Notes: a model not told the origin generated them from the sequence alone. Numbered from the stretch's first letter, positions 1-10,737 are shown. The stretch is DNA of 64,000 bases from Actinomycetes bacterium (GCA_025360225.1 JANYCN010000018.1:1-64000), one strand, 5' to 3'. Made by a program: numbers and translations.

Positions 1-2033
1 GTCTGCCGCCGGGCGCTCCGCGTCCTGACGGTCTCGGTCCGCGTGCTCCGCGCCCCGATGCCCCGCGTCCCGCACCTGGCACGCCCGGAGCCGGCGCGCC
101 GGCGGCACCCGCAGCCGGCGCGGCGGCGAACCGCGCACGCCCGCAGCGGGGCGTCCCGCAGGGCAAGCGTCGGCGCGTCGTCATCGACTCGCAGGCCGCC
201 CGCGCGCCGCGCGAGAAGAACGTCCGCGGGCGCGGCGACGCCCGCGGTGAGCGCACCGAGCGCGCGCCGATCGTTCGCCCGACCGGTCCCGTCACCGTTC
301 CGACGGGCGTCACCGCGAAGGAGCTCGCGGAGAAGCTCGGCATCTCCGCCGCCGAGATCATCAAGCTGATGTTCACGCTCGGCGAGATGATCACGATCAC
401 GCAGTCGCTCTCCGACGACGCGATCGAGCTGATTGGCGCCGAGCTCGAGCGCGAGATCACGGTCCAGAAGGCTGAGGACGAGACCGATATCGTCTTCGAG
501 GACGCCGACGAGGACCTGCTTCCACGCGCTCCCGTCGTCACGATCATGGGCCATGTCGACCATGGCAAGACGACGCTGCTGGATGCCATCCGCAAGACGT
601 CCGTCGCCGATGGCGAGGCGGGTGGCATCACCCAGCACATCGGCGCGTATCAGGTTGCCCTCGGCGAACGGAAGGTCACCTTCCTCGACACCCCCGGCCA
701 CGAGGCGTTCACGGCTCTCCGTGCGCGTGGCGCGAAGGTGACCGACGTGGCAGTGCTCGTGGTAGCTGCCGATGACGGCGTCATGCCCCAGACCGTCGAG
801 GCGATGGATCACGCGAAGGCCGCCGGGGTGCCGATCGTCGTCGCCGTGAACAAGATCGACAAGCCGGGCGCGAACGTCGAACGCGTGCGTCACGAGCTCG
901 TCACTCACGGGCTCCAGCCCGAGGAGTGGGGTGGGCAGACGGTGTTCGTCGACGTCTCGGCGAAACAGCGGCTCGGGCTCGACAACCTCCTCGAGATGCT
1001 GTTGCTGCAGGCTGACGTGCTCGAGCTCCGTGCGAACCCGAACACCACGGCGTCCGGGCCGATCATCGAGTCGCGGCTCGACATCGGCCGCGGGCCGATC
1101 GCAACGATGCTGGTTCAGCGCGGCACCCTGCGCGCCGGTGATGCCGTGGTTGCCGGCGACGCGTGGGGCAAGGTACGCGTCATGCTCAACGAGCATGGTG
1201 AAAAGGTGGCCGAGACCGGTCCGGCGACTCCCGTCGAGATCATCGGGTTCGACAAGCCGCCGCCAGCTGGTGAGCTGTGCCGCGTCGTCGAGTCGGAGCG
1301 AGTCGCCCGTCAGGTCGCTGCCAAGCGCGCGGCGCGCCTTCGCGCGGAGTCGCTTGCGCGGCGTTCGAAGACGGTCTCGCTCGAGGACCTCTTCCAGCGG
1401 CTGCAAGACGGAGCCGTGCGCGAGCTCAACCTGATCATCAAGGGCGACGTGCAGGGCTCCGTCGAGGCCGCCGTCTCCGAGCTGGAGAAGATCAAGCACG
1501 ACGAGGTCGCCGTGCGGGTCATTCACACCGGCGTCGGCTCGATCACCGAGTCCGACGTCATGCTCGCCGCCGCGTCGAAGGCGATCGTCATCGGCTTCAA
1601 CGTGCGGCCGAACACCGAGGCGAAGCAGCTCAGCGAGCGCGAGGGCGTCGATCTGCGTACCTACCGCGTGATCTACCAGCTGACCGAGGACGTCCAGGCA
1701 GCGCTCGTCGGCCTGTTGAAGCCGATGGAGGTCGAGGACATCCTCGGCGAGGTCGAGGTCCGCGCGCTGTTCAAGGTCTCGCGCCTCGGCACGATCGCTG
1801 GCTGCATGGTCACGAGCGGCGTGATCCAGCGCGGTGCCCGGGTTCGCCTTCTGCGCGACGGCGCTGTGGTCTACGACGGCGGCATCGCCACGCTGCGCCA
1901 TCTCAAGGACGAGGTTCGCGAGGTCAAGCAGGGCTTCGAGTGCGGCATCCTGTTGCACAACTACAACGACATTCACGAGGGTGACACGATGGAGTGCTAC
2001 GCCTCCCGCCTCGTGGAGCGCACGGAGCTCTAG
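1..2033 (+). CDS. infB: translation initiation factor IF-2 (5' end outside window)
   Basis: IF-2 is the GTPase that brings initiator tRNA to the 30S subunit and promotes 50S joining. The reading frame is open from the left edge (first full codon at base 3), so the start lies outside the window. The visible N-terminal part is the Pro/Ala/Arg-rich linker, followed by the IF2_N helical module ([13 protein letters not shown], near 313-350). The G domain has G1 GHVDHGKTT at 549-575, then DTPGHEAF and NKID. Domains II, III and the C-terminal fMet-tRNA-binding domain follow without interruption, ending ...VERTEL. A TAG stop lies exactly on the left border of the fold-back element. Upstream neighbours (nusA and others) are not visible. 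Confidence 0.97.
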   Translation, partial: LPPGAPRPDGLGPRAPRPDAPRPAPGTPGAGAPAAPAAGAAANRARPQRGVPQGKRRRVVIDSQAARAPREKNVRGRGDARGERTERAPIVRPTGPVTVPTGVTAKELAEKLGISAAEIIKLMFTLGEMITITQSLSDDAIELIGAELEREITVQKAEDETDIVFEDADEDLLPRAPVVTIMGHVDHGKTTLLDAIRKTSVADGEAGGITQHIGAYQVALGERKVTFLDTPGHEAFTALRARGAKVTDVAVLVVAADDGVMPQTVEAMDHAKAAGVPIVVAVNKIDKPGANVERVRHELVTHGLQPEEWGGQTVFVDVSAKQRLGLDNLLEMLLLQADVLELRANPNTTASGPIIESRLDIGRGPIATMLVQRGTLRAGDAVVAGDAWGKVRVMLNEHGEKVAETGPATPVEIIGFDKPPPAGELCRVVESERVARQVAAKRAARLRAESLARRSKTVSLEDLFQRLQDGAVRELNLIIKGDVQGSVEAAVSELEKIKHDEVAVRVIHTGVGSITESDVMLAAASKAIVIGFNVRPNTEAKQLSEREGVDLRTYRVIYQLTEDVQAALVGLLKPMEVEDILGEVEVRALFKVSRLGTIAGCMVTSGVIQRGARVRLLRDGAVVYDGGIATLRHLKDEVREVKQGFECGILLHNYNDIHEGDTMECYASRLVERTEL

Positions 2034-2259
2034 TGGTCTGATTGTCAAATGGCATCGTCATTGGGTGTCTTGGAGCGAGCGGGAGCGTTGCGCGTCGGGC
2101 AGGGCTTGCTGATCGCGGGCGTGCTGGATAGCACGCCCGCTCGCACGCGTGTCAAGGCGAAGGCCTTGACACGCTAAGTGCAAGCGGCGCGCGGCGTTCC
2201 CGCGAAGCCCACGATCCAGGCAGTCGGATGACCACGCCATTTCACAATCACACCACTAG
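2030..2259. repeat. 230-bp fold-back (MITE-like) element between convergent genes
   Basis: The outer arms 2030-2061 and 2228-2259 are inverted copies with four mismatches in 32, beginning CTAGTGGT and ending ACCACTAG. Further in, the two sides remain partly complementary, with many differences that would be G-U pairs in RNA. Two perfect 11-bp hairpins sit near the centre: GCGGGCGTGCT with its complement at 2115-2140 (loop GGAT), and CGTGTCAAGGC with its complement at 2148-2173 (loop GAAG). The terminal CTAG at each end supplies the TAG stop of infB (plus) and of the HDAC gene (minus). No transposase-like product is evident. It could be a MITE, a structured RNA or a bidirectional terminator. 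The sequence alone does not decide. Confidence 0.8.
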
Positions 2260-3359
2260 CGGCTCGGGACGCGCGCCACGTTCACGGCAGCAGCTGTGAC
2301 CGCCGCGCGCTCGTGCTCGTGCACGGCGATTGACGCCGGGTCGCCGTCCATGATCGTCGCGTACGGGATGCCGCTGGAAAACCCGGTCAGCTGCTCGAGG
2401 ATCGCGAGGCCGCAGTAGGGAACGTAGAGCGACGAGTAGCCGCCCTCGTGACAGAGGACCAGGCGCCCGTCGCAGAGACGCTCCGCGGCGTCGACGAGCA
2501 TTGCCGTCAGCCGCGCATAGCACGCGGGCGTGAGGTTCATCCGCGCGCCGGGATCCATCGCGTTCGCGTCAAGGCCTGAGGCGACGAGGATCAGATCAGG
2601 CCGGAAGCGCTCCAGGGCTGGGATGACGACCTCGTCAAAGGCGAGAGCGTAGGCGTTTCCGCCGGCACCAGCAGGGAGGGGGACGTTGACGTTCGCGCCG
2701 ACGCCCTGCCCGACACCGTTGTCGGACACGAGCCCGCGGCCGACCGGGTAGTGGTTCTCCTGGTGGAGCGAGATCGTCAGGACGGTCGCGTCAGTCTCGA
2801 ACGCCGACTCCGAGCCGTTGCCGTGATGAACGTCCCAGTCGACGATCGCGACACGCTCGAGGCCTCGGGCGTGGCGGGCGTGCAGGGCGGCGATCGCGGT
2901 GTTGCCGAAGATGCAGTAGCCGCGGCCGCGGTCGGCCTCGGCGTGGTGTCCGGGAGGGCGGACGAGCGCGTACGCCGTTCGGACGTTGCCGTCGAGCACC
3001 GCGTCGACGGCAACGATGCAGCCACCTGCGGCGAGCAGCGCGATCTCGTAGCTCCCACGCCCGAACGGCGTGCCATCACCGGCCTCGCCGCCCGCGCCGG
3101 TCGAAAGCTCGCGGATGCGTGCGACGTAGCCGGGCGTGTGCAAGCGCTCGATCTCAGCGACGGTCGCCGGGCGCGCGTCGAGCCACGTCAGGCGCGGTGC
3201 GATCCCGCTCACGTCGACGAGGTTCTTGAAGCGTCGCTTCGTGGCGACGCTCTCGAGCGACGGCTCGGGCTCAAGCAGCAGGTCGGGTGCCGCGAAGTCC
3301 GTCCACGTCCGCGAGTCGTGCCACATGTACCGCTCGTCCCAGAGAAAGCCTGTCGCCAT
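2256..3359 (-). CDS. class II histone deacetylase / acetylpolyamine amidohydrolase family protein
   Basis: Predicted Zn-dependent deacetylase of the arginase-deacetylase fold (367 aa), acting on acetylated amines or lysines in the cytoplasm. Hallmarks are RPPGHHAE (tandem His 138-139), [11 protein letters not shown] (metal ligands D176 and H178), a third ligand in GLDANAMDP (D264) and the catalytic Tyr in HEGGYSS (Y308). The start at ATG 3359 ([15 protein letters not shown]) is chosen because TACGCT lies 7 nt upstream, fitting the leaderless pattern. A longer frame to 3455 looks non-coding. It converges with infB across the fold-back element and diverges from ilvD. The substrate cannot be read from sequence. 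The family includes acetylpolyamine amidohydrolases and bacterial HDAC-like enzymes. Confidence 0.9.
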   Translation of the reverse strand: MATGFLWDERYMWHDSRTWTDFAAPDLLLEPEPSLESVATKRRFKNLVDVSGIAPRLTWLDARPATVAEIERLHTPGYVARIRELSTGAGGEAGDGTPFGRGSYEIALLAAGGCIVAVDAVLDGNVRTAYALVRPPGHHAEADRGRGYCIFGNTAIAALHARHARGLERVAIVDWDVHHGNGSESAFETDATVLTISLHQENHYPVGRGLVSDNGVGQGVGANVNVPLPAGAGGNAYALAFDEVVIPALERFRPDLILVASGLDANAMDPGARMNLTPACYARLTAMLVDAAERLCDGRLVLCHEGGYSSLYVPYCGLAILEQLTGFSSGIPYATIMDGDPASIAVHEHERAAVTAAAVNVARVPSR

Positions 3360-3366
3360 GGGCGAG

Positions 3367-3372
3367 AGCGTA
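3367..3372 (-). promoter_or_regulatory. -10 box of the HDAC-family gene (leaderless)
   Basis: TACGCT on the minus strand, 7 nt before the ATG at 3359. No Shine-Dalgarno sequence fits in that space. The transcription start would fall at or next to the A of the start codon. Confidence 0.55.
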
Positions 3373-3445
3373 CAGGACGATGCGCGGGACGAGAAGGCGA
3401 TCGCGGGAAGCGTCGCCGACCGCACCGACCGCGTCCGCCACCTCG

Positions 3446-3451
3446 TAGACT
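3446..3451 (+). promoter_or_regulatory. putative -10 box of ilvD
   Basis: TAGACT lies 10 nt before the ilvD ATG and no ribosome-binding site is present between them. This agrees with a leaderless or nearly leaderless transcript. No convincing -35 is visible. Confidence 0.4.
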
Positions 3452-3461
3452 GCACGCCACG

Positions 3462-5159
3462 ATGACGAACCCATACGATCGGCCCTCTGATCCCGCGAAA
3501 CGGTACTCGGCCGCGATCACGGACGGTCCTGACCGCGCCCCTGCTCGGTCGATGCTGAAGGCGATCGGGTTCACCGATGAGGACCTCGCCCGACCGATCG
3601 TTGGCGTCGCGACGACGTGGACGGAGACGATGCCGTGCAACTTCAACCAGCGCGAGCTCGCGGCGCGCGTGAAGGACGGCATCCGCAAGGCGGGCGGCAC
3701 GCCGATGGAGTTCAACACGATCTCCGTGTCGGACGGCGTGACGATGGGATCATCCGGCATGCGAGGCTCGCTCGTCAGCCGCGAGGTGATCGCTGACTCG
3801 ATCGAGCTCATGTGCCGCTCACACCTGTTCGACGGGCTCGTCTGCATCGTCGGCTGTGACAAGACGCTGCCCGGCGCGACGATGGCGATCGCCCGGTTAG
3901 ACATCCCGGCCCTCGCGTTCTACAACGGCTCGATCGCCCCGGGCACCTTCCGTGGGAAGAACATGACGGTGCAGGACGTCTTCGAGGCTGTCGGTGCGTA
4001 CGCCGCTAAGAAGATCGACGCGGACGAGCTGTATGCCATTGAGTCCGCCGCCTGCCCGGGTGCGGGCGCGTGCGGTGGGCAGTTCACGGCGAACACGATG
4101 TCAACAGCGCTCGAGTTCCTCGGCATCTCCCCGGCAGGGTTGAACGGCATCCCCGCGGTCAATCGCGGCAAGGGCGACGCTGCCGAGCGCGCCGGCGAGA
4201 TCGTCATGCGTCTCGTGCGCGACGACGTGCGCCCGTCGTCGATCATCACGCGACAGGCGATCGAGAACGCAGCAATGTCCGTCTCCGCTTCCGGCGGCTC
4301 GACGAACGGCGTCCTGCATCTCGTCGCGATCGCTCGAGAGCTCGGCGTACCGTTCACGATCGATGACTTCGACGCGATCTGCACGCGCACGCCGACGATC
4401 GTCGACATGAAGCCAGGCGGACGTTTCGTCGCCACCGACATGTACGACGCCGGCGGCGTCGCGCTGATCGGCCGCGAGCTGAAGCGCGCCGGCCTCCTGC
4501 ACGCCGACTGTCTGACGGTCGACGGACGAACGATCGGCGAGATCGCCGACGCGGTCGTCGAGACCCCGGGACAGCCCGTGGTGCTGCCGATCGAGACGCC
4601 GTTGCGCGACCGCGGCGGTCTCGCCATCTTACGCGGCAACCTCGCACCGACCGGCTGCGTGGTCAAGCTCTCGGGTCATGATCGCTACTACCATCGAGGC
4701 CCGGCGCGGGTGTTCGACTCGGAGGAGGAGACCTTCGCCGCGGTCAAGGCGGGGCAGGTCGAGAAGGGCGACGTCGTCGTCATCCGCTACGAAGGCCCTG
4801 TCGGTGGGCCGGGGATGCGGGAGATGCTCCACGTCACCGCGGCGATCGTTGGCAAGGGACTGTCCGAGCACGTCGCGCTTCTCACTGACGGGCGGTTCTC
4901 CGGCGCAACGTACGGCTTCATGGCAGGGCACGTGACGCCTGAGGCCCAGCTCGGCGGGCCGATCGCCGCACTTCGCGACGGCGACGTCGTCGTGTTCGAT
5001 ATCGCGCAGCGCGAGCTCAACGTCGAGCTGAGCGCCGAGGAGATCGCCGACCGCCTGCGTGACTTCACGCCGCGTCCGGAGCTCTACTCCTCAGGCGTCT
5101 TCCACAAGTACGCGCGTCTGGTTCAGTCGGCGTCGGAGGGTGCGATCACCCGGGCATGA
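3462..5159 (+). CDS. ilvD: dihydroxy-acid dehydratase
   Basis: IlvD dehydrates 2,3-dihydroxy-isovalerate and 2,3-dihydroxy-3-methylvalerate to the 2-oxo acids of valine and isoleucine synthesis. The protein has 565 aa, normal for the IlvD/Edd family. Cys in MPCN (C59), CDKT (C132) and ACGG (C204) match the three-cysteine set expected for a [2Fe-2S] enzyme. [10 protein letters not shown] and [11 protein letters not shown] are family signatures, and TDGRFSGAT lies in the C-terminal domain. The ATG at 3462 ([10 protein letters not shown]) gives the usual N terminus. A longer open frame upstream runs antisense through the HDAC gene and is rejected. The 3' end overlaps the 3' end of kbl by 14 bp (convergent). 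No other branched-chain genes are nearby. Confidence 0.96.
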   Translation: MTNPYDRPSDPAKRYSAAITDGPDRAPARSMLKAIGFTDEDLARPIVGVATTWTETMPCNFNQRELAARVKDGIRKAGGTPMEFNTISVSDGVTMGSSGMRGSLVSREVIADSIELMCRSHLFDGLVCIVGCDKTLPGATMAIARLDIPALAFYNGSIAPGTFRGKNMTVQDVFEAVGAYAAKKIDADELYAIESAACPGAGACGGQFTANTMSTALEFLGISPAGLNGIPAVNRGKGDAAERAGEIVMRLVRDDVRPSSIITRQAIENAAMSVSASGGSTNGVLHLVAIARELGVPFTIDDFDAICTRTPTIVDMKPGGRFVATDMYDAGGVALIGRELKRAGLLHADCLTVDGRTIGEIADAVVETPGQPVVLPIETPLRDRGGLAILRGNLAPTGCVVKLSGHDRYYHRGPARVFDSEEETFAAVKAGQVEKGDVVVIRYEGPVGGPGMREMLHVTAAIVGKGLSEHVALLTDGRFSGATYGFMAGHVTPEAQLGGPIAALRDGDVVVFDIAQRELNVELSAEEIADRLRDFTPRPELYSSGVFHKYARLVQSASEGAITRA

Positions 5160-6333
5160 CGGAGGCGCGCGCGGCGACGAACGCCGCGACAGCACGGTCG
5201 ATATCGGCTGGCGTATGGGCAGCTGACATCTGCGTGCGGATCCGCGCTTGACCGAGCGGCACGACGGGATAGGAGAAGGCGACGACGTAAACGCCGCGTG
5301 CGACCACCGCGGCGGCGAGACGCGCTGCCTCGCCGGCATCGCCAACCATCACCGGCACGATCGGGTGCGAGCCGGGGAGCAGCGAGAACCCCTCCGTGGT
5401 CATCTTCTGGCGGAAACGTTCCGCGTTCGCCGCTAGCTGGTCGCGAAGGTCGTCTCCGGCTGCGATAAGGTCGAGCGCGCGGAGCGTTGCACCGACGATC
5501 ACCGGCGCGACGCTGTTCGAGAAGAGGTAGGGACGCGAACGCTGGCGGAGGAGCGCGACGACCTCGCTCGAGGCCGCGACGTAGCCGCCAGCCGCGCCAC
5601 CCATCGCCTTTCCGAGCGTGCCGGTGATGATGTCGACCCGTCCGTCGACGCCGCAGGCGGCGGGCGTCCCCGCGCCGCCCGGCCCGGTGAAGCCGACGGC
5701 GTGCGAGTCGTCGACCATGACGATCGCGTCGTGGCGTTCCGCAACGTCGCAGATCGCCGCGAGCGGCGCCACGTACCCGTCCATCGAGAAGACGCCGTCG
5801 GTCACCACGAGGCGGTGACGCGCATCGGCGGACTCGATCAGACGCTGCTCAAGCTCGCCAACGTCGCGGTTTGCGTATCGGAGGCGGCGAGCCTTACAGA
5901 GACGGATGCCGTCGATGATCGACGCGTGGTTGAGGGCGTCGGAGATCACCGCGTCACGCTCGTCGAACAGCGCCTCGAACACGCCGCCATTCGCGTCGAA
6001 GCACGATGGGAAGAGGATCGCGTCCTCGGCGTGCACCAGGTCCGCGAGCCGCCGCTCGAGCTCCAGGTGTTGCTCCTGTGTGCCGCAGATGAAGCGGACG
6101 GAGGCCATCCCGAACCCCCAACGATCGAGCGCATCGTGCGCCGCGGCGACGATCACCGGGTGGTTCGCAAGTCCGAGGTAGTTGTTTGCACAGAGGTTGA
6201 CGACCTCGGTCTCCGGCCCGAGCTGCACGTGGACCGCCTGTGCGCCTGCGAGCGGACGTTCGCGCTTCTCCAGACCAGCCGCACGGAGCTCGGCGAGACG
6301 CCCGGCAACGTCGCGACGCAACGCAGCGTCCAT
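5146..6333 (-). CDS. kbl: glycine C-acetyltransferase (2-amino-3-ketobutyrate CoA ligase)
   Basis: PLP enzyme of the alpha-oxoamine synthase family. It cleaves 2-amino-3-ketobutyrate with CoA into glycine and acetyl-CoA, the second step of threonine breakdown. The protein has 395 aa, close to the usual 398. Visible motifs are [32 protein letters not shown] and GTLGKAMGG, in which K242 is the expected PLP lysine. Its ATG overlaps the tdh stop (ATGA), which is translational coupling, and tdh encodes the preceding enzyme. It is the last gene of the recQ > MoaD-BNR > tdh > kbl unit. Related enzymes such as KBL-like serine palmitoyltransferase are made unlikely by the tdh neighbour. Confidence 0.95.
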   Translation of the reverse strand: MDAALRRDVAGRLAELRAAGLEKRERPLAGAQAVHVQLGPETEVVNLCANNYLGLANHPVIVAAAHDALDRWGFGMASVRFICGTQEQHLELERRLADLVHAEDAILFPSCFDANGGVFEALFDERDAVISDALNHASIIDGIRLCKARRLRYANRDVGELEQRLIESADARHRLVVTDGVFSMDGYVAPLAAICDVAERHDAIVMVDDSHAVGFTGPGGAGTPAACGVDGRVDIITGTLGKAMGGAAGGYVAASSEVVALLRQRSRPYLFSNSVAPVIVGATLRALDLIAAGDDLRDQLAANAERFRQKMTTEGFSLLPGSHPIVPVMVGDAGEAARLAAAVVARGVYVVAFSYPVVPLGQARIRTQMSAAHTPADIDRAVAAFVAARASVMPG

Positions 6334-7364
6334 CAGGCGTCGCTCCAGTCGAGGACGACCTTCCCCGACGACCCTGAGTGTGCTGTCGCGAAGGCCTCAC
6401 GGTACGCCGACGCGGGGTAGCGGTGGGTGATCACTGAGGCGATGTCCAGTCCAGCCTCAACGAGCACGCTCATCTGGTACCAGGTCTCGTACATCTCGCG
6501 ACCGTAGATGCCGCGGATCGTGAGCATGTTGAACACGACCTGGTTCCAGTCGATCGCGATGTCGACGGTCGGGATGCCGAGCATTGCGATCTTGCCGCCG
6601 TGCGCCATGCCTGCCAGCATGGCGTGGAGCGCCGGCGCAGCGCCGGACATCTCGAGCCCAACGTCGAACCCTTCGAACATCCCGAGCTCGCGTTGGAGGT
6701 CATCGAGCGCTCTCGCCGCTGGGTCGATCGTCGCGGTCGCACCGAGCGTGATCGCGAGCTCGCGGCGGTACCGGTTCGGGTCAGAGACGACGATGTGGCG
6801 GGCGCCAGCGTGTCGGACGACCGCCGCCGCCATGCAGCCGATCGGTCCGGCGCCGGTGATCAGCACGTCCTCGCCGAGGACGGGGAACGCCAGGGCGGTG
6901 TGCACGGCGTTGCCAAAGGGGTCGAAGATCGCTGCGACGTCGAGATCGATGCCATCGCGGTGATGCCAGATGTTCGTCTGTGGCAGCGCGATCAGCTCGG
7001 CGAACGCGCCGGGACGGTTGACGCCGATGCCAGAGGTGTGGGCGCAGAGCTGCCGGCGGCCCGCCATGCAGTTGCGGCAGCGGCCGCAGACGACGTGCCC
7101 CTCGCCGCTGACGATGTCGCCGACCCGGAAGTCAGCGACGTTCGCGCCGGTCGCGACGATCTCGCCGACGAACTCGTGACCAACGACCATCGGTACCGGG
7201 ATCGTCCGCTCCGCCCAGGCATCCCACCGGTCGATGTGCAGGTCGGTGCCGCAGATGCCGGTGCGGCGTACGCCGATCAGGACATCGTTGATGCCGATCG
7301 TCGGTTCCGGGACGTCCTGAAGCTCGAGCCCAGGTCCGCGCACTGCTTTGACGAGCGCCTTCAC
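6333..7364 (-). CDS. tdh: L-threonine 3-dehydrogenase
   Basis: Zn-dependent medium-chain dehydrogenase (343 aa). It oxidises L-threonine with NAD+ to 2-amino-3-ketobutyrate, which the coupled downstream Kbl uses. Catalytic Zn ligands are seen in GICGTDLH (C38) and VGHE (H63, E64). The structural Zn cysteines are C93, C96, C99 and C107 (CGRCRNC...C), and the Rossmann motif is GAGPIGC. The GTG at 7364 gives [15 protein letters not shown], the normal Tdh N terminus. It overlaps the stop of the MoaD-BNR gene as GTGA. A longer frame to 7469 lies inside that upstream gene and is rejected. Confidence 0.95.
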   Translation of the reverse strand: MKALVKAVRGPGLELQDVPEPTIGINDVLIGVRRTGICGTDLHIDRWDAWAERTIPVPMVVGHEFVGEIVATGANVADFRVGDIVSGEGHVVCGRCRNCMAGRRQLCAHTSGIGVNRPGAFAELIALPQTNIWHHRDGIDLDVAAIFDPFGNAVHTALAFPVLGEDVLITGAGPIGCMAAAVVRHAGARHIVVSDPNRYRRELAITLGATATIDPAARALDDLQRELGMFEGFDVGLEMSGAAPALHAMLAGMAHGGKIAMLGIPTVDIAIDWNQVVFNMLTIRGIYGREMYETWYQMSVLVEAGLDIASVITHRYPASAYREAFATAHSGSSGKVVLDWSDA

Positions 7365-8683
7365 GCCACGCGTACGCTCAGCACGGGCGGGAGGCTTGCT
7401 GCCGCGACACGCCACGTGACGCCCTCGTCGATCGAGCCGAAGACCTCCCCCGAGGTGGCGCCGAACCACAGGCCGAGGGGCTCGCCGCGATCGTGGCAGA
7501 ACGCTTGGCGCAGGACGACCTGGTAAGCGTCCTGCTGCGGCAGTCCGTCGCCGTGTCCGTGCCAGGTCACGCCGGCGTCAGGCGTCTGGTACACGCGAAG
7601 CCGTCCCTCAGGAGGAACACGATCCACGTCGGCAATGAGCGGGATCACCCAGGCGCGGTCGCGATCACGGGGATCAGCGACGAGCACGAAGCCGAAGTCG
7701 GCCGGTAGGTCAGCCATGATCGCGATCCACGAACGTCCCGCGTCGTCTGACCGGTAGACGCCGCCGTGGAACTGCATGAACAGGCGTGTTGGATCAACCG
7801 GAGACCGCTCGACGTGGTGGATGCAGAACTCGGTAACCGGCGACATGTCGGGAGGCAGGTAGCGCGCGACGAGGCCGCCGTTCCCCATCGTCCAGGTTGC
7901 GCCGCCATCGGCGGTGCGCCAGATCCCGGCCGAGGAGATGCCAACGAGAAGCTCGTCTGGCGTGTCGGCGACCGGGCAGATGGTGTGCACCATCAGCCCG
8001 CCGGCGCCGGGGTTCCAGCTCGGTCGCGTCGGCTGGTTCCATAGCGCCCGTACGAGCTCCCACGTCTCGCCGTCGTCCGTGCTGTGGAACAGTGCCGCTG
8101 GTGCCACGCCGGCCCATAGCTCACCGTCGCGGACGCCAGGTTCGATCACCCAGACCCGCTCGACGCTCGCGCCGGCGTTCTCGGGAAACGTCGGGCCGCT
8201 CGTCGGGCGCCACTCGCCCGTCGGGTCGTCGGCGACCCAGATCCGTGGGCCGTGGTGCACGTCGTTGCACGCCGCGAGGTAGCGGCCGCTGCGCGGGTCG
8301 CGGATCGCGTAGTCGACGACCAGCCCAGGAAACGCTCGCGCCGCGATCGTGAGGGTGCCGCCGCGTCGTCCGCGCAGGACGATCAGGCCCTTCTTCGTGC
8401 CGACGAGCAGCTCGATCGTCTCCTCCCCGCCACTGATCGCAGGGAGCACCACCAGACGATCTTCAGTGTCCACCAGTGCCTCCAGGCTCGTCGGCTCGCC
8501 GTTCAGGAACAGTGCCAGATGCTGGCGAAGCCTGCCTTGCTCGTCGCGGATGAAGCCGCGGACGTTCGGATGGAGCACCTCGAGCGCCGTGATCGCCGAG
8601 CGCACGTCCACGGCGACGACGCGGTGCTCCGCCGCGCCGCCGGCGAGGGCGCGCAGGCGTGCACGGAGGACGACGACGGTCAC
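7361..8683 (-). CDS. MoaD/ThiS-like ubiquitin-fold domain fused to a BNR/sialidase-like propeller
   Basis: The protein has 440 aa. Residues 1-86 look like a MoaD/ThiS sulfur-carrier domain. They contain [18 protein letters not shown] and FLNGEP, and end [10 protein letters not shown], where GG (85-86) is the usual carrier C terminus. Here the chain continues directly into [10 protein letters not shown] and a repeat-rich region. That region has Asp-box-like motifs ([33 protein letters not shown]), as in BNR/sialidase-like beta-propellers. These two modules often occur as separate neighbouring genes in actinobacteria (recalled, not checked), so this looks like a gene fusion. No signal peptide is seen. 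The ATG overlaps the recQ stop. A sulfur-carrier role would need cleavage after GG, so function is unknown. Confidence 0.8.
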   Translation of the reverse strand: MTVVVLRARLRALAGGAAEHRVVAVDVRSAITALEVLHPNVRGFIRDEQGRLRQHLALFLNGEPTSLEALVDTEDRLVVLPAISGGEETIELLVGTKKGLIVLRGRRGGTLTIAARAFPGLVVDYAIRDPRSGRYLAACNDVHHGPRIWVADDPTGEWRPTSGPTFPENAGASVERVWVIEPGVRDGELWAGVAPAALFHSTDDGETWELVRALWNQPTRPSWNPGAGGLMVHTICPVADTPDELLVGISSAGIWRTADGGATWTMGNGGLVARYLPPDMSPVTEFCIHHVERSPVDPTRLFMQFHGGVYRSDDAGRSWIAIMADLPADFGFVLVADPRDRDRAWVIPLIADVDRVPPEGRLRVYQTPDAGVTWHGHGDGLPQQDAYQVVLRQAFCHDRGEPLGLWFGATSGEVFGSIDEGVTWRVAAASLPPVLSVRVA

Positions 8684-10725
8684 GTCTGCGCTGGTCGGTG
8701 CTCGGCGACCAGCGCTAGCACGATGCCGCCGTAGCGCTCGACGAAGGTCGCGCCGACGCCGGTGCAGGCGAGCAGCGAACCAGACGTCGCCGGCAACCGT
8801 GCGGCGATGTCGCCGAGCGCGCGGTCGTTGGCGACGACGAACGCCGGTACGCCGCGGGCCTGCGACTCGCCGCGTCGCCAGGTTCGCAGCGCGCCGATCA
8901 GGTGATCGTCGACCGTCGCGTCGGCGGACGGCGGCGTCGCGCGCCTCGTCCGACCGGGCGCGGGCGCCGGGGTGCCGCCCCGTCGTGGCGCGAGGCCGGG
9001 CGGCAGCAGAAGCGGGTAGCGTCCCTCGGTCGAGCGCAGCAGGTCACCCGCGACGGCGGCGCCGATCGCCGCACGCACCTGAGGCGGGCGATGCCGCGAC
9101 GCTGCACCGAAACGCGGGTGCTCGCCGTAGCGATCACGGTAGGCGTCGAGACCGCGCGCGATGCCGTCGAGCCCGGCACGGCCGACCGATGGCTCGGCCG
9201 TCGTCGCGATGCCGACGACGAGCTCGACGAGGCCGTCGTCGTCGAGGGGCGTCGTCGCCGAGACGCCGTCGTGGACGTCACAGCAGCGAACCGTCGGGCT
9301 GGGCTCGCGATGGTCGCCGAAGTAGGCAAGCAGGGTCGCACGCCGGCAGGTCGTGGACTCGGCGTAGCGCTGCATCGCGTCCAGCTGGTCCCAGCGGACA
9401 CGCTCGATCGCCCGTGCGCGCGTCTCGACGCCTTGCCGGCGGCCGCTTCCGAGACGGCGGAGGAGGAGCCGGCCCTGCCAGACCGAGCCGGAGCCGGGGA
9501 ACAGCTCGACGGCGCCGACGACCTCGGCCGCGGCGAGCCACGCTCGCGTGTCCGAGTCGTCGCCGATGCCAGCCGCAGCAAGGTCGCCTGGCGACGTGCG
9601 GAACACGCCGGTGTCTGGATCGGCGATGCCGGCGAGAGCGGCGAGCAGCGTGTCGACCTGGTCGGCGCCGAATCGCGCCTCACGGATGAACCGACCGATG
9701 ATGCCGCGGTCGCTCGGTGAGTAGAGCAGGACGCAGCGGCCCGGTGCGCCGTCGCGGCCGGCACGTCCTGCCTCCTGGTAGTAGGCCTCGAGCGCGTTGG
9801 GGAGGTTCCAGTGCCAGACGGTGCGCACGTTCGCCTTGTCCACGCCCATGCCGAAGGCGTTCGTGCAGGCGATCACGGCGTCGTCAGAGGCCATGAACTG
9901 CTCCTGCGTGCGCCGGCGCGCCTCCACTCCCATCCCGGCGTGGTAGGCGAGACAGCCGAGGTCTTCGGCGATCTGCTCCACCGCCCGACGCGAGCGCGCG
10001 TAGATGATCGCAGGCCGGTTCGCCGGGTCGGCCAGCCCGGCTGCGAGCAGCGCGGCGCGGCCACGATCACCCGATGCGTGGGCGACGTCGAAGGTCAGGT
10101 TGGGTCGGTCGAACCCGGTGCGTACCTCCACGGGGTCGACGAGACCGAGCCGGCGAACGATGTCAGCCGCCACCCTCGGCGTCGCCGTCGCGGTGAGCGC
10201 CATCGTTGGCGGGCGGCCTAGCTCCTCGCGCACCGCCGCCAGCCGACCATAGTCTGGACGGAAGTCGTGACCCCACTCGGAGAGGCAGTGCGCCTCGTCG
10301 ACGACGAGCAGGTCGACGGTGATCTCGGCGAGCGCTGCCGCAAAGCGGGCGTTCGCGAAGCGCTCCGGCGCCACGTAGACGAGGCGCAGCGTGCCGGTGC
10401 GGATCGCCTCGAGCGTCGCTCGTGCATCGTCGGCGCCGGTCGCTGACGAGAGCGCGGCGACGTCCGTGCGACCGCGACGGACGAGCGCGTCGACCTGGTC
10501 CTGCATGAGGGCGACGAGCGGTGAGACGACGATGGTGAAACCAGCGGCGCCGAGCGCGGGTAGCTGGTAGCAGAGCGACTTGCCCGACCCGGTGGGCATC
10601 ACGACGAGCACGTCCAGGCCGGCAAGAGCAGCCTGCACCGCCGCCTCCTGGCCTGGCCGAAACGCCTCGTGGCCAAAGATCTCCCGCAGGAGGAGGGAGG
10701 GGTCGGTCGTCGCCCGGAGCGTCAC
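8680..10725 (-). CDS. recQ: ATP-dependent DNA helicase RecQ
   Basis: SF2 3'-to-5' helicase of recombination and repair (681 aa from GTG 10725). Motif I is MPTGSGKS (43-50), motif II DEAHCLSEWGHDFRPDY (143 on), motif III LTATATP, and motif VI is in YYQEAGRAGRDG. The RecQ-C region has CRRATLLAYFGD followed by RCCDVH. The usual fourth Zn cysteine is missing, with a His nearby, so the Zn site is atypical. A C-terminal HRDC domain is present (near 600-680). TTG 10731 is possible, but TAGCCT at 10737-10732 lies exactly 6 nt before the GTG at 10725, which fits the leaderless genes here. It heads a unit with the MoaD-BNR gene, tdh and kbl. Confidence 0.93.
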   Translation of the reverse strand: MTLRATTDPSLLLREIFGHEAFRPGQEAAVQAALAGLDVLVVMPTGSGKSLCYQLPALGAAGFTIVVSPLVALMQDQVDALVRRGRTDVAALSSATGADDARATLEAIRTGTLRLVYVAPERFANARFAAALAEITVDLLVVDEAHCLSEWGHDFRPDYGRLAAVREELGRPPTMALTATATPRVAADIVRRLGLVDPVEVRTGFDRPNLTFDVAHASGDRGRAALLAAGLADPANRPAIIYARSRRAVEQIAEDLGCLAYHAGMGVEARRRTQEQFMASDDAVIACTNAFGMGVDKANVRTVWHWNLPNALEAYYQEAGRAGRDGAPGRCVLLYSPSDRGIIGRFIREARFGADQVDTLLAALAGIADPDTGVFRTSPGDLAAAGIGDDSDTRAWLAAAEVVGAVELFPGSGSVWQGRLLLRRLGSGRRQGVETRARAIERVRWDQLDAMQRYAESTTCRRATLLAYFGDHREPSPTVRCCDVHDGVSATTPLDDDGLVELVVGIATTAEPSVGRAGLDGIARGLDAYRDRYGEHPRFGAASRHRPPQVRAAIGAAVAGDLLRSTEGRYPLLLPPGLAPRRGGTPAPAPGRTRRATPPSADATVDDHLIGALRTWRRGESQARGVPAFVVANDRALGDIAARLPATSGSLLACTGVGATFVERYGGIVLALVAEHRPAQT

Positions 10726-10731
10726 GAGCAA

Positions 10732-10737
10732 AGGCTA
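10732..10737 (-). promoter_or_regulatory. -10 box of recQ (decides start)
   Basis: TAGCCT on the minus strand. The next base begins a possible TTG codon, but a transcript starting 6-7 nt downstream would begin at the in-frame GTG 10725. No Shine-Dalgarno sequence is visible. Confidence 0.5.

Noticed and set aside
2058-2240. 60-aa frame inside the fold-back element as a transposase remnant
   Set aside because: No transposase motif. The residues follow the structured hairpins.
2751-3461. 5' extension of the ilvD frame
   Set aside because: It is antisense to the HDAC gene and has no IlvD similarity. The normal N terminus starts at 3462.
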